Assembly (NCBI GenBank): GCA_020632795.1
Contig: JACKEV010000016.1
Span: forward strand, 124,001 to 188,000
Length of the DNA: 64,000 nucleotides
DNA from: Alphaproteobacteria bacterium
GTDB lineage: Bacteria > Myxococcota_A > UBA796 > CAJQPC01
Reading direction: 5' to 3'
The notes under the pieces are model-generated. The model worked only from the letters and a program-made list of their open reading frames with translations. It was not told the DNA's origin and searched no databases. How positions within the stretch are numbered: the stretch's first letter is position 1; each line of letters starts with the position of its first letter. Positions 32,337 to 41,054 of this stretch are shown one piece after another. A program made the position numbers and the translations under genes.

Positions 32337-33187
32337 GCGGCGTGTATCCGGGCGGTGAGGACCATGCCCTCGTCCTGATCGACGATGGAGCCGCCGCCTT
32401 CGGTGAGGGCGACGACCGCCGCGAGGCCCATGGACGCGGACAGGCCGATGCTGCGCTCGGGCGCGATGGCGTCGGGGATCGGCTCCGGGGCGCGCTCCAG
32501 CGGGAGCCGCGTGGCGCGGGCCAGCACCGGGGCGCCCTCCAGGGGCTGGACCCCCTGGACCACCTCGACGGTCGGACCCTCGCCGCCGCGCTCCAGCAGC
32601 ACCGCCGCGACGCACTCGCCCAGCAGGGTGCCCGCGGGCGGCGGGTTCAGGGTCCAGGCGCGCTCCAGGGTCTCGTTGAGGTCCTCGCCGGCGATGACCA
32701 GCGCGGCGCGGGCCCGGCCCTGCTCGATGAGCTGAGCGCCGCGCAGCAGCGCGAACAGCCCGGTGGCCCCGCCCGCGGCCAGGGTCTCGGAGAGCCCCCG
32801 CAGGCCCACGGTGATGGACAGGTGGCCGGCCGGGGCGTTGTAGACCGAGTTCTGGAAGGCCAGGGGGCTGGCCAGCTCGGGGCCCTCGCGGAACAGGCGG
32901 GTGAGGAAGCGCGCGGTGGGCACGACCTCGCCCGAGGCGCTGGCCCAGACGACGGCGAGGTCGTCGAGGTCGTCGCGGCCCTCCAGCAGGGGGCAGGCGG
33001 CGGCCGCGACCATGCGGGAGAGGCGGCTCATGCGCCGCCAGGCGCCGCCCGCCACGCCCTTGGGGCGGTCCGGGGTGTCCGCGCGCAGGTGGGGGCCCTC
33101 GCCGCGCGGGCGGGCGGCGAGCAGGTCGTCGCGCAGGCCGCTCAGGCCCCCGGGGGCCAGCGCGTTCGCGCCTGTGATGCGGATCAT
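32333..33187 (-). CDS. Ketosynthase-like chain-length-factor partner lacking the active Cys
   Basis: 284 residues, shorter than a full ketosynthase (about 400), resembling the ketoacyl-synt_2 domain. Where FabF has the Cys nucleophile it reads GLRGLSETLAAGGATG, so the Cys is absent. AFQNSVYNAPAGHLSITVG and LVIAGEDLNETLERAW are the other recognisable blocks. Such proteins pair with a catalytic KS and set chain length. Overlaps the KS gene by ATGA. Confidence 0.82.
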   Translation of the reverse strand: MIRITGANALAPGGLSGLRDDLLAARPRGEGPHLRADTPDRPKGVAGGAWRRMSRLSRMVAAAACPLLEGRDDLDDLAVVWASASGEVVPTARFLTRLFREGPELASPLAFQNSVYNAPAGHLSITVGLRGLSETLAAGGATGLFALLRGAQLIEQGRARAALVIAGEDLNETLERAWTLNPPPAGTLLGECVAAVLLERGGEGPTVEVVQGVQPLEGAPVLARATRLPLERAPEPIPDAIAPERSIGLSASMGLAAVVALTEGGGSIVDQDEGMVLTARIHAA

Positions 33188-34314
33188 CCCGTCCATCGTC
33201 TCACCAGCAGCGCGGCGTTGTTGCCGCCGAAGGCGAAGTTGACGGTGATCGCGGCGTCGACATTCACGTCCCGCGCGCTTTCGACGAGATCGAGCTGGAA
33301 GCCCGGGGTCCGCAGCCCCGTGTTGGGCGGGAGCCGGCCCCGATCCAGGGCGAGCACGGTGGCCACCGTCTCGATGGTGCCGGCCGCGCCGAGGGTGTGC
33401 CCCACCGCGCCCTTGATGCCGCTGATCGCGGCGTCGGGCAGCTCGGTGGAGAGGGCGGCGGCCTCCATCGCGTCGTTGAGGGGGGTGCCGGTGGCGTGGG
33501 CGCTGACGTAGCCGACGGCGCTGGCGGGGAGGTCCCCCAGGGCCTGACGGATCGCGGCGCGGGCGCCGTGGCCCGAGGGGTCGGGGGCGGTGAGGTGGTG
33601 GGCGTCCGAGGTGTTGCCGTAGCCGCCGATCAGCGCCAGGGGGCGCGCGCCCCGGGCCAGGGCGGCCTCCAGGGGCTCCAGCAGCAGCGCGCCCGCGCCC
33701 TCGCCCAGGTTCATGCCGTCCCGATCGCGGTCGAAGGGGCGGCACGGGTTCGCGGCGTGGACGCCCAGGCTGTGGAAGCCGTGTACGGTGATCTGGCAGA
33801 GGGCGTCGGCGCCGAAGGCCACCGCGGCGGGGGCCTGGCCGGTGCGGACCAGCTCGCTGGCCAGCCCGATCGCGCAGGCCCCGGAGGTGCAGGCCGTGGA
33901 CAGGGTGGCCCGCAGGCCCCGGGTGTTCAGGGCCCGACAGACCACCTGGGTGGGGCGGTGGCAGAGCTGGCGCCAGTGGTAGTCGAGGGGGTCGGCCAGG
34001 GTCTCTCCGCCCAGGTCGGAGGCGAAGGCGGCCTCGCCCGGACGCATGTCGCCGCTGGTGCTGGCCCCGATGACGGCCAGGGTGTCCGGCGCCGGGTAGC
34101 CCTCGACCGCCTGCCGGACCGCCGCGAGGGCCAGGGCGCTGGTGAGCTGAGGGCCGTCCGGGCGCAGCGCGGCGGGGAGCTGGGCCATGGGGCCCGTGCC
34201 GCGCCAGCCGATGGCCGGGGCGATGGCGCTGGCGCCCTCGCAGAGGCGACCGAAGAAGGCGTCCACCCCCGACCCGAGGCCGGAGATCACGCCCAGCCCG
34301 GTGACCGCGATCAT
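33184..34314 (-). CDS. Beta-ketoacyl-ACP synthase (FabF/KS-alpha-like)
   Basis: 376 residues. Catalytic triad: Cys142 in LSTACTSGACAIG, His273 in SAHATGTPLNDAMEA and His306 in KGAVGHTLGAAGTIE; C-terminal INFAFGGNN-like VNFAFGGNNAALLV. It performs decarboxylative condensation of acyl and malonyl-ACP. Companion Cys-less gene downstream and ACP 3.6 kb further on suggest a type II polyketide/polyene system. ATGA overlap with the methyltransferase gene. Confidence 0.95.
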   Translation of the reverse strand: MIAVTGLGVISGLGSGVDAFFGRLCEGASAIAPAIGWRGTGPMAQLPAALRPDGPQLTSALALAAVRQAVEGYPAPDTLAVIGASTSGDMRPGEAAFASDLGGETLADPLDYHWRQLCHRPTQVVCRALNTRGLRATLSTACTSGACAIGLASELVRTGQAPAAVAFGADALCQITVHGFHSLGVHAANPCRPFDRDRDGMNLGEGAGALLLEPLEAALARGARPLALIGGYGNTSDAHHLTAPDPSGHGARAAIRQALGDLPASAVGYVSAHATGTPLNDAMEAAALSTELPDAAISGIKGAVGHTLGAAGTIETVATVLALDRGRLPPNTGLRTPGFQLDLVESARDVNVDAAITVNFAFGGNNAALLVRRWTG

Positions 34315-34982
34315 CGGGCCTCCGCCTTGCGCGCCACGAAGAGCACGTTCGCGAACGGCGTTCCGTCCCGACAGGGGACCACCTCCACCTCCAGGCCGCA
34401 GCGCTCCAGCACAGCGCGGGTGGCTGCGGCGGTTCGGAAGAATACCCCGTCGCCCTTGTGCCGTCCTGCGGCCACCGCGAGGGTCTCGCTGATCCGGGTC
34501 AGGGTGGTGCGGAGGCCCGCCCCCGCCTCGGCGTCGCGCAGCAGGAGCGTGCCCCCGGGGCGCAGGGCCTCGGCGAAGGCCACGAGCGCGGCGTCCTGCT
34601 GGTCCTCGGGCATGTAGTGGAGCACGTCGAGGCAGCAGACCACGTCCGCGCGCGGCAGCGTGGCGTCCCGGAGGTCCCCGCAGACCAGGGTGAGGTCGGG
34701 CTCGTCCGCCAGCGCCGCCCGGCCCTGGGCGAGCCGGGCGTCGTCGTGATCCAGGCCGAACAAGGTCACCTCGGGGCGGAGCGCGCGGGTCAGCGCCAGC
34801 AGGTAGCCCTCGCCGCAGCCCACGTCCACCAGCGCGCCGCGCGCCGGCAGCAGCGTGACCACTCGCGCGAAGGCCGGATCGGCGGACATCTTGCCCTTGG
34901 CGAAGCCCTCGGCCCAGCGGCCGATCACCCGGTAGCGCCTGGCGGCGACCGCGGCCGCCGCGCGGAAGTCCAGCTCGCTCAC
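34311..34982 (-). CDS. SAM-dependent methyltransferase (class I)
   Basis: 223 residues from GTG 34982 (GTGA overlap with the acyltransferase). Motif I: ALVDVGCGEGYLLAL; acidic end of beta-2: LFGLDHDD; motif II/III region VVCCLDVLHYMPEDQQDAAL and RPGGTLLLRD. In aryl-polyene clusters a methyltransferase decorates the aryl head (O- or C-methyl), which is the expected role here. The target position is unknown. Confidence 0.88.
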   Translation of the reverse strand: MSELDFRAAAAVAARRYRVIGRWAEGFAKGKMSADPAFARVVTLLPARGALVDVGCGEGYLLALTRALRPEVTLFGLDHDDARLAQGRAALADEPDLTLVCGDLRDATLPRADVVCCLDVLHYMPEDQQDAALVAFAEALRPGGTLLLRDAEAGAGLRTTLTRISETLAVAAGRHKGDGVFFRTAAATRAVLERCGLEVEVVPCRDGTPFANVLFVARKAEAR

Positions 34983-35719
34983 CCTCGGGCCTCCTCCAGC
35001 GCGTGGTCCATCGCTGCGCGCACCCGGTTGGACATGGCCCGCGCCGTGGAGAAGTCCGCCGGATCGACGGGGTCCAGGGCCCGCACGCCAAGCTTGGGGA
35101 CGATGAGCTGGGGGATCAGGACCTGCTTGGGCAGCAGCGCTCCGGCTCCGGTGATGACGACAGGGAGGATGGGCACGCCGGTGTCCTTGGAGAGGCGGAA
35201 GGCCCCTCGCCGGAAGCGCAGCAGGTTGCCGTCCAGCGAGCGGGTCCCCTCCGGGAAGATCAGCAGGGAGATGCCGGCGTTGAGGCTGTCGAGGCAGGCC
35301 TGGAGGCTGCTGGCGACGGCCTCGGGGGAGCCGGTGTGCATGGCGATCTGCCCGGAGAAGCGCATGTACCAGCCCATCACCGGGACGTCCATGAGCGGGG
35401 CCTTCGCGACCACCCGCAGCGGGAAGGGCAGGCCCATGATGAGGGGGATGTCGATGATGCTGTTGTGGTTCGCCACGACGATGAAGGGCCCCGGCCCCAG
35501 GTTCGGGGGCAGGGTGCGCCGGACCCGCAGGAAGGGCTCGGCGGCGAAGATGAGCCGCCCGAAGAACGCCTGGGTGACCCAAAGCGAGACCCGCCGATCA
35601 GGATCGAACGGCCAGGCGATGAGCTGGGCGACCACCGCCACGACGATCATCACGGCGGTCACCGACAGCCAGATGCTCCACGAGAAGGGGATGTTCAAGA
35701 GCCAGAGCAGTCGATACAT
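34979..35719 (-). CDS. 1-acyl-sn-glycerol-3-phosphate acyltransferase-like (PlsC family)
   Basis: 246 residues; two N-terminal membrane segments (LLWLLNIPFSWSIWLSVTAVMIVVAVVAQL), then the acyltransferase core with FIVVANHNSIIDIPLIMG (HX4D), LLIFPEGTRSLDG (EGT) and GVPILPVVITGAGALLP. First gene of the operon as far as overlaps go. In polyene clusters such an acyltransferase is thought to load the product onto a lipid. A signal for the operon promoter is expected in 35720-35735, but none is clear and the peptide-binding gene lies only 15 bp upstream, so transcription could start before it. Confidence 0.9.
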   Translation of the reverse strand: MYRLLWLLNIPFSWSIWLSVTAVMIVVAVVAQLIAWPFDPDRRVSLWVTQAFFGRLIFAAEPFLRVRRTLPPNLGPGPFIVVANHNSIIDIPLIMGLPFPLRVVAKAPLMDVPVMGWYMRFSGQIAMHTGSPEAVASSLQACLDSLNAGISLLIFPEGTRSLDGNLLRFRRGAFRLSKDTGVPILPVVITGAGALLPKQVLIPQLIVPKLGVRALDPVDPADFSTARAMSNRVRAAMDHALEEARG

Positions 35720-35734
35720 CGCGGTCGTCTGCGG

Positions 35735-37363
35735 CTAGTACTTCTGCTGGCCGGCGGGGACCCACCAACGCTCGGCGTGGCGCAGGGCGTTGAACGTGTC
35801 GGTCTCGACGTCCTGGAAGCGCCCGTCGATCGCGGAGATGCTGTCCTCCCACAGGAGGAAGGTGGCGGCGTGGTGGGCGTAGACGAGGCGCTGGATCTCG
35901 CGGGCGTTGGCCTGGGCCTCCTCCAGGGTGGTCGCGGCCTTGAGGGCCTCGGCCAGGCGGTCGATCTCGGGGTCGGAGAGCTGCATCCAGTTGTACTGGC
36001 CCTTGGAGTGCCACTGGATGTAGGGGTCGACCTTGGGGTTGTTTCCGAAGGCCCACAGGATGGCCTGGAAGTCGTGCTCCCGGGCCCGCTGGGAGAAGAG
36101 GTTGGGCTCCAGGGTGCGGATCTGCAGGTCGACGCCGACGGCCTTGAGCTGGGCCTGGAGGGTGATCGCGACCTTCTTCACCCGGGGGGTGCCGGACTGG
36201 ATCATCATGCTGACGGTGAGGGGCTGGCCGTCGCGGTCCAGCACGCCGTCGGCGTCGGCGTCGGCCCAGCCGGCCTCGGCCAGCCGGGCGCGGGCGGCGG
36301 CGGGGTCGGGAGCCAGGGGTTTGAGATCGCTGGCGAACCAGTCCCCCAGGGTGGGCGCGATGGTGCCCACGCAGGGCCGGGCGTAGGCGGTGCCCTCCAC
36401 GGTGTAGTGGTCGTCGATGATCTGCTGGGGGTTGATGGCGAGGGTCATCGCCTCGCGGACCCGCGGGTCGGAGAACACCGGGTCCCGGGTGTTCCAGCCC
36501 GCGTACCACATGCCGTCGGCGGGCTGGACCCGCAGCGCCAGGCGGGGGTGGTCCCGCTTGAGCTTGGGCACGTCGGGGACCTCGACGGTGAGGAGGTAGT
36601 CGATGCCACCGTTCTCCAGCTCGATCAGCCGGGTCGCGTACTCGGGGATGACCCGGGCGACGATGCGCTCCAGCCAGGGCGGGCGCTCGCTGACCCCGGA
36701 GCCGGGGTTCGGGGTGAGCACGAGCTTCTCCTCGGCGGACCAGGAGGACACCTGCCAGGGGCCCGAGGACGCCGGGGCGCGGGAGTAGGGGTGGCCGCGC
36801 AGGGTCGCCCGGTCGGCGTCGGCCAGCAGGTGCTGCGGCAGGATGCCCCGGATCGTGTAGCCCTGGAGCAGCAGGGGGTTGCCCGGCCCGGTGAAGCGGA
36901 ACGTGACGGTGCGGTCGTCCACGATCTCGATGGCGTCGATGTAGTTGCTGTCGTCGTGCCAGTTGGAGGCCACCGCCGGGTCCGCGATGAGCGCGTAGGT
37001 GAACGCCACGTCTGCGGTGGTCAGCGGGGTGTTGTCGTTCCAGGTCAGGCCCTCACGCAGGGTGTAGGTGAGGGCGTCGCCGGCCTCGGACCAGGTCCAG
37101 GACTCGGCCAGGGCGGGCTCGTACTCCAGCCCCGCGTCGGTGACGGCCCGGAGCACCAGCCCCGGCTGGGTGAGGTCGATGAAGTACCCGGACATCGCGT
37201 AGGGGGCGACCAGGGGGTTGAGGTTGCCCGGGTCGAAGGGCAGGGCGACCACCAGGGTGTCGCCGGCGACCGGGCCCGTGGCGGGGGCGCCGTCCGGGGT
37301 GGGTGGGGGCGGCTCGGGGGAGCCGGTGCAGGCGGCGATGAGCAGCAGGGCGAGCCAGCGCAT
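35735..37363 (-). CDS. Peptide/oligopeptide ABC transporter substrate-binding lipoprotein
   Basis: 542 residues from ATG 37363 (GTG 37369 also possible). The signal ends LLLIAAC. SBP_bac_5 features: GDTLVVALPFDPGNLNPLVAPYA, ALAESWTWSEAGDALTYTLREGLTWNDNTPLTTADVAFTY, and WNTRDPVFSDPRVREAMTLAINPQQI. Binds peptides, nickel or sugars in the family; ligand not deducible. No permease or ATPase genes follow. It sits just upstream of the pigment operon and is divergent from ribF. Confidence 0.9.
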   Translation of the reverse strand: MRWLALLLIAACTGSPEPPPPTPDGAPATGPVAGDTLVVALPFDPGNLNPLVAPYAMSGYFIDLTQPGLVLRAVTDAGLEYEPALAESWTWSEAGDALTYTLREGLTWNDNTPLTTADVAFTYALIADPAVASNWHDDSNYIDAIEIVDDRTVTFRFTGPGNPLLLQGYTIRGILPQHLLADADRATLRGHPYSRAPASSGPWQVSSWSAEEKLVLTPNPGSGVSERPPWLERIVARVIPEYATRLIELENGGIDYLLTVEVPDVPKLKRDHPRLALRVQPADGMWYAGWNTRDPVFSDPRVREAMTLAINPQQIIDDHYTVEGTAYARPCVGTIAPTLGDWFASDLKPLAPDPAAARARLAEAGWADADADGVLDRDGQPLTVSMMIQSGTPRVKKVAITLQAQLKAVGVDLQIRTLEPNLFSQRAREHDFQAILWAFGNNPKVDPYIQWHSKGQYNWMQLSDPEIDRLAEALKAATTLEEAQANAREIQRLVYAHHAATFLLWEDSISAIDGRFQDVETDTFNALRHAERWWVPAGQQKY

Positions 37364-37444
37364 GGGCACCTCGTTCCAGGACCGTCACATAATGCGGCAG
37401 GCCCGGACCGTGCCCCTCCTCAATCGGCAGGATAGGTGCGCGCC

Positions 37445-38368
37445 ATGAACCCCCAGGTCTTCAACGGCTCGGCCCGCTACCCGGCGGACGCCCGGCCGGT
37501 GCTCAGCATCGGCAACTTCGACGGCGTCCACCTGGGCCACCGCGCGCTGCTGGAGCGCCTCGTGGCGCGCGCGGAGGAGCGAGGGGCGCCGCCCTGCGTC
37601 TACACCTTCGACCCCCCGCCCCGGAGGGTCCTCCAGCCCGACCGCTGTCCACCGCGGATCCTGCCGCTCGCCGAGAAGGTGCGCCTGCTGGGCGAGGTCG
37701 GGGTGGCCCACGTCGTGGTGGAGCGCTTCACCCTGGAGTTCTCCGAGCGGCCCGCGTCCTGGTTCGCCGAGGAGATCCTGGGGCGCCGCCTGCGCCCGGT
37801 GGCGATGGTGGTGGGCTACGACTTCCGCTTCGGCAAGGGGCGGGAGGGTGACGCCCGCGCCCTCACCGCGCTGATGCCCTGGCTGCCCGTCGAGACCCTC
37901 GACGCCGTGCAGCTCGGGGCGCACATCGCGTCCTCCTCCCGCATCCGGGAGGCCGTGGCCGAGGGGCGGGTGGCCCGCGCCGCCGAGCTGCTGGGCCGGC
38001 CCCACGCTGTGCGCGGGGAGGTGGTGCACGGCGACGCCCGGGGGCGCACCATCGGCTTCCCCACCGCCAACCTGGAGACCCACGACGAGCTGCTGCCCCC
38101 GCCGGGGGTCTACGCGGTTCGGGCCGCCCTGCTCGACGGGCGCGCGGTCGACGGCGTGGCCAACCTGGGGGTGCGGCCCACCTTCGGCGGCCACCGGTTC
38201 TCGGTGGAGGTCCACCTGTTCGACTTCAACGAGGACCTCTACGGCCAGCCGATGACGGTGGGCTTCATCGAGCGCCTGCGCGGCGAGCGGCGCTTCCCCG
38301 GCGTGGACGCCCTGGTCGCCCAGATCCGCGAGGACGCCGCCCGCGCCCGGACGATCCTGAGCGCATGA
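37445..38368 (+). CDS. ribF: Bifunctional riboflavin kinase/FAD synthetase
   Basis: 307 residues from ATG 37445, which has AGGATAGG eight bases upstream; an in-frame GTG at 37436 is less likely. The adenylyltransferase half has VLSIGNFDGVHLGHRALLERL and VGYDFRFGKGREGDA; SSRIREAVAEGRVARAAELLGRPH; the kinase half has GRTIGFPTANLE and GVANLGVRPTFGG. It makes FMN and FAD. Overlaps aroE by ATGA. Confidence 0.96.
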   Translation: MNPQVFNGSARYPADARPVLSIGNFDGVHLGHRALLERLVARAEERGAPPCVYTFDPPPRRVLQPDRCPPRILPLAEKVRLLGEVGVAHVVVERFTLEFSERPASWFAEEILGRRLRPVAMVVGYDFRFGKGREGDARALTALMPWLPVETLDAVQLGAHIASSSRIREAVAEGRVARAAELLGRPHAVRGEVVHGDARGRTIGFPTANLETHDELLPPPGVYAVRAALLDGRAVDGVANLGVRPTFGGHRFSVEVHLFDFNEDLYGQPMTVGFIERLRGERRFPGVDALVAQIREDAARARTILSA

Positions 38369-39213
38369 TCAGCGGGCAGACCCGCATCTTCGGGCTGGTG
38401 GGCCACCCGGTGCGCCGCTCCCTCTCCCCGGCGATGCACACGACCCTGTTCGCGCGGCTGGGGCTGGACGCGGTCTACGTGGCCTTCGACGTCAACCCCG
38501 AGCACGCGGAGCGGGTCGCCGACGCCCTGCGCACTCTGGACATCGTGGGGGTGAACCTGACGGTGCCGTTCAAGGAGCGGGTGCTGCCCCACCTCGACCA
38601 TGTCACCATGGCCGCGCGCGAGGCGGGCGCGGTGAACGTGGTGATCAACGTCGACGGACACCTGACCGGCTACAACACCGACGGCGCGGGCCTCATCGCG
38701 GCGCTGGCCGACGAGCACGCCTGGACGTCGGAGGGACGGCGCTGCTGCGTGCTGGGCGCGGGGGGCGCAGGGCGGGCCATCGCCGCAGCCCTGGGGGTGG
38801 GCGGCGCCGCCGAGGTGCTGCTGTTCAACCGCACCGTCTCCCGAGCCGAGCGGGCCTGCGCCCAGCTCGCCGAGCACACCGGGCGCGCGGTCTTCCACCC
38901 CCGCTCCCTGAGCCCCGAGGTCTTCGCCGCCGCCGCCTCGGGCGCGGAGCTGGTGGTGAACGCCCTGGGCGGGGGCGCCGAGGCCGCCGTGCGCGCCCTG
39001 CCCATCGACGGCCTGCCCCCGCACGCGGTCTGGGTGGACACCAACTACTGGATGCCGGAGCCCCCGCAGCTCGCCGACTGCGCCGCACGGGGCCTGCGGA
39101 CCTCCACCGGGCTGGGCATGCTCGTCCACCAGGGCGCGCTCTCATTCGAGCTGTTCACCGGCCACCCGGTCGATCCGGCCGAGCTGCGCGCGGTCGCGGA
39201 GGCCAGCCGATGA
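38365..39213 (+). CDS. aroE: Shikimate dehydrogenase
   Basis: 282 residues. Substrate site: LVGHPVRRSLSPAMHTTLF, VNLTVPFKERVLPHL with the catalytic Lys, and YNTDGAGLIAAL with Asp. NADP-binding: CVLGAGGAGRAIAAALGVGG. Reduces 3-dehydroshikimate to shikimate in aromatic amino acid synthesis. Coupled on both sides by ATGA overlaps, between ribF and a membrane protein. Confidence 0.95.
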   Translation: MISGQTRIFGLVGHPVRRSLSPAMHTTLFARLGLDAVYVAFDVNPEHAERVADALRTLDIVGVNLTVPFKERVLPHLDHVTMAAREAGAVNVVINVDGHLTGYNTDGAGLIAALADEHAWTSEGRRCCVLGAGGAGRAIAAALGVGGAAEVLLFNRTVSRAERACAQLAEHTGRAVFHPRSLSPEVFAAAASGAELVVNALGGGAEAAVRALPIDGLPPHAVWVDTNYWMPEPPQLADCAARGLRTSTGLGMLVHQGALSFELFTGHPVDPAELRAVAEASR

Positions 39214-40310
39214 ACCCCAAGGTCGAGGCCCTGATCGAGCGCCTCCGCCCGCTGTACGAGCGCACCGAGCGCTACCACGCCCCGACGGCCTTCGTGGCGG
39301 GCTTCCTGTGGGACTCCCTGACCCTCAAGCGGGTGGACAAGCTCAGCGACAACGCCATCCTGCTGGCCTACCTGCTGGGCCTGGGGGCGGCCCTGGTCCT
39401 GCACCACCGCCTGGAGCGCGACCCCGACGCCTTCCCCAAGCTGGGCCCCCACGTCGAGCGGGTGGAGTGGGTGGTGCAGTTCCTGTTCGGCGGGCTGTAC
39501 AGCGCCTATGTGGTCTTCTACTTCAAGAGCGCGTACATCGGCCGCTCGCTGCTGTTCCTGATGCTGCTCGTCACCCTGATGTTCGCCAACGAGTTCCTCT
39601 CCCCGGCGAAGCTCAAGGAGCGGCTGCGGGTCGCCCAGTACGGCCTGGTGGCGTTCAGCTTCCTGCTGTTCTGCATCCCCGTCTTGACCGGCTATCTGGG
39701 GGCGGGGGTGTTCACCGCCGCGGTGCTGGGGGCGCTGGCGCTGTCGGCCGCGGTGAGCTGGGGCATGTACCGGGGGGACGCCGACCTCCGGCAGCGCGTC
39801 GGCGCCCACACCCTGAGCACCGGGGGGCTCCTGCTCTCGCTCTACGGGCTCGACTTCCTGGGCATCATCCCGCCGATCCCCCTGGCCATCATGGAGAGCG
39901 GGGTCTTCCACCACGTCCAGCCGGACGCGGACGGCTACGTGCTGCGCTACGTGGCCGAGCCCTGGCGGCCCTGGCGGCAGGACGACCGCCGGTTCGAGTA
40001 CGCCGAGGGCGACCGGGTGTGGTGCTTCACGGCGGTGTTCTCGCCGAGCAACACCGCGCTGGACGTGGTGCACGTCTGGCAGCGCTGGGACCGCGAGGCG
40101 GGCGAGTGGCTGACCTCCGACCGCATCCCCTTCGACGTGACCGGCGGCCGGGACGGGGGCTACCGGGCCTACACCTGGAAGCGGCGCGTGCAGCCTGGCG
40201 AGTGGCGGGTGCAGGTCGAGACCGGGTCCGGGCGGGTGCTGGGCTACGTGCCCTTCGCGGTGGTGGAGGCCGAGGGGGAGCGCGCCTTCAAGGAGCGGCG
40301 CTACAAGTAG
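39210..40310 (+). CDS. DUF2914 membrane protein
   Basis: 366 residues. Several membrane helices fill residues about 15-230 (LLAYLLGLGAALVLHH, LLFLMLLVTLMFANEFL, FSFLLFCIPVLTGYLGAG). The C-terminal 110 residues form a soluble beta domain (RVWCFTAVFSPSNTALDVVHVWQRWDRE, WKRRVQPGEWRVQVE), the DUF2914 signature. Proteins of this design are found in many deltaproteobacteria; function unknown. Overlaps aroE by four bases. Confidence 0.85.
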   Translation: MNPKVEALIERLRPLYERTERYHAPTAFVAGFLWDSLTLKRVDKLSDNAILLAYLLGLGAALVLHHRLERDPDAFPKLGPHVERVEWVVQFLFGGLYSAYVVFYFKSAYIGRSLLFLMLLVTLMFANEFLSPAKLKERLRVAQYGLVAFSFLLFCIPVLTGYLGAGVFTAAVLGALALSAAVSWGMYRGDADLRQRVGAHTLSTGGLLLSLYGLDFLGIIPPIPLAIMESGVFHHVQPDADGYVLRYVAEPWRPWRQDDRRFEYAEGDRVWCFTAVFSPSNTALDVVHVWQRWDREAGEWLTSDRIPFDVTGGRDGGYRAYTWKRRVQPGEWRVQVETGSGRVLGYVPFAVVEAEGERAFKERRYK

Positions 40311-40373
40311 ATCCCCCGGGCGAATAAGCGGGCGCCTCCGACGTAGTCCAATTGACCCGTCGCGAGCAGACCC

Positions 40374-41054
40374 GTGCCGCCTGGCTCTCCCCGCTACATC
40401 CTGCGCGCGTTCGCGCTGTGGCTGGCCGGCCTGCTGGTGGCCTGGTCGCTGGTCTGGGGGGCCTACACGCTGTGGCTGGACGGGCGCCTGAACGACGCCC
40501 AGGCCCGGCTGTGGTGGGAGTCCTGGAAGGCCCTGCTCTGGCTGGTGCCCATGGCCACCCTGGCGCCCCAGGTCACCGGGGTGGACGCCTGGGAGGCGAG
40601 CGGGCTGGGCGGTGGGCTGCACCTCCGGCGGGGGCTCGCGGCGTCGGCGGCCTGGGTCGGGGCCAGCGTCGGGGTCGCCTGGCTGCTCGGCGAGCCGCTG
40701 GCCGAGGCGCGGATGGACGCCAGCGCGCTGCGTCTGGTGCTCTTCGTGCCGCTGGTGGAGGAGATCCTGTTTCGGGGCTTCGTGCTCACCGCGCTGCTGC
40801 GGAACGGGGTGGGCCGGGGGTCGGCCTTCCTGTTGAGCGGGCTGGCCTTCGGCGCGATCCACCTGCCCGGGTGGTTCGTGATGAACGGGGTGAGCCTGGC
40901 GGTGGTGGGCCAGGCGGGCCGGGTCGCGCTGCTGGGGGTGTTCCTCGCCTGGGTGACCGAGCGGCGCGGGGTGTGGCCGGCCGTGCTGGTTCACGCCGCC
41001 AACAACGCGCTCAGCGTGGGGGTGCTGGCCTGGCTCCTCAGCCGGGTGGCGTGA
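40374..41054 (+). CDS. CPBP-family intramembrane metalloprotease
   Basis: 226 residues from GTG. Eight or so helices. CPBP motifs: PLVEEILFRGFVL (EExxxR), LSGLAFGAIHLP (FxxxH), and LVHAANNALS (HxxxN-type). The family contains CAAX-processing-like proteases and immunity proteins; targets are rarely known. Convergent overlap of 17 bp with the alpha/beta hydrolase. Confidence 0.88.
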   Translation: MPPGSPRYILRAFALWLAGLLVAWSLVWGAYTLWLDGRLNDAQARLWWESWKALLWLVPMATLAPQVTGVDAWEASGLGGGLHLRRGLAASAAWVGASVGVAWLLGEPLAEARMDASALRLVLFVPLVEEILFRGFVLTALLRNGVGRGSAFLLSGLAFGAIHLPGWFVMNGVSLAVVGQAGRVALLGVFLAWVTERRGVWPAVLVHAANNALSVGVLAWLLSRVA

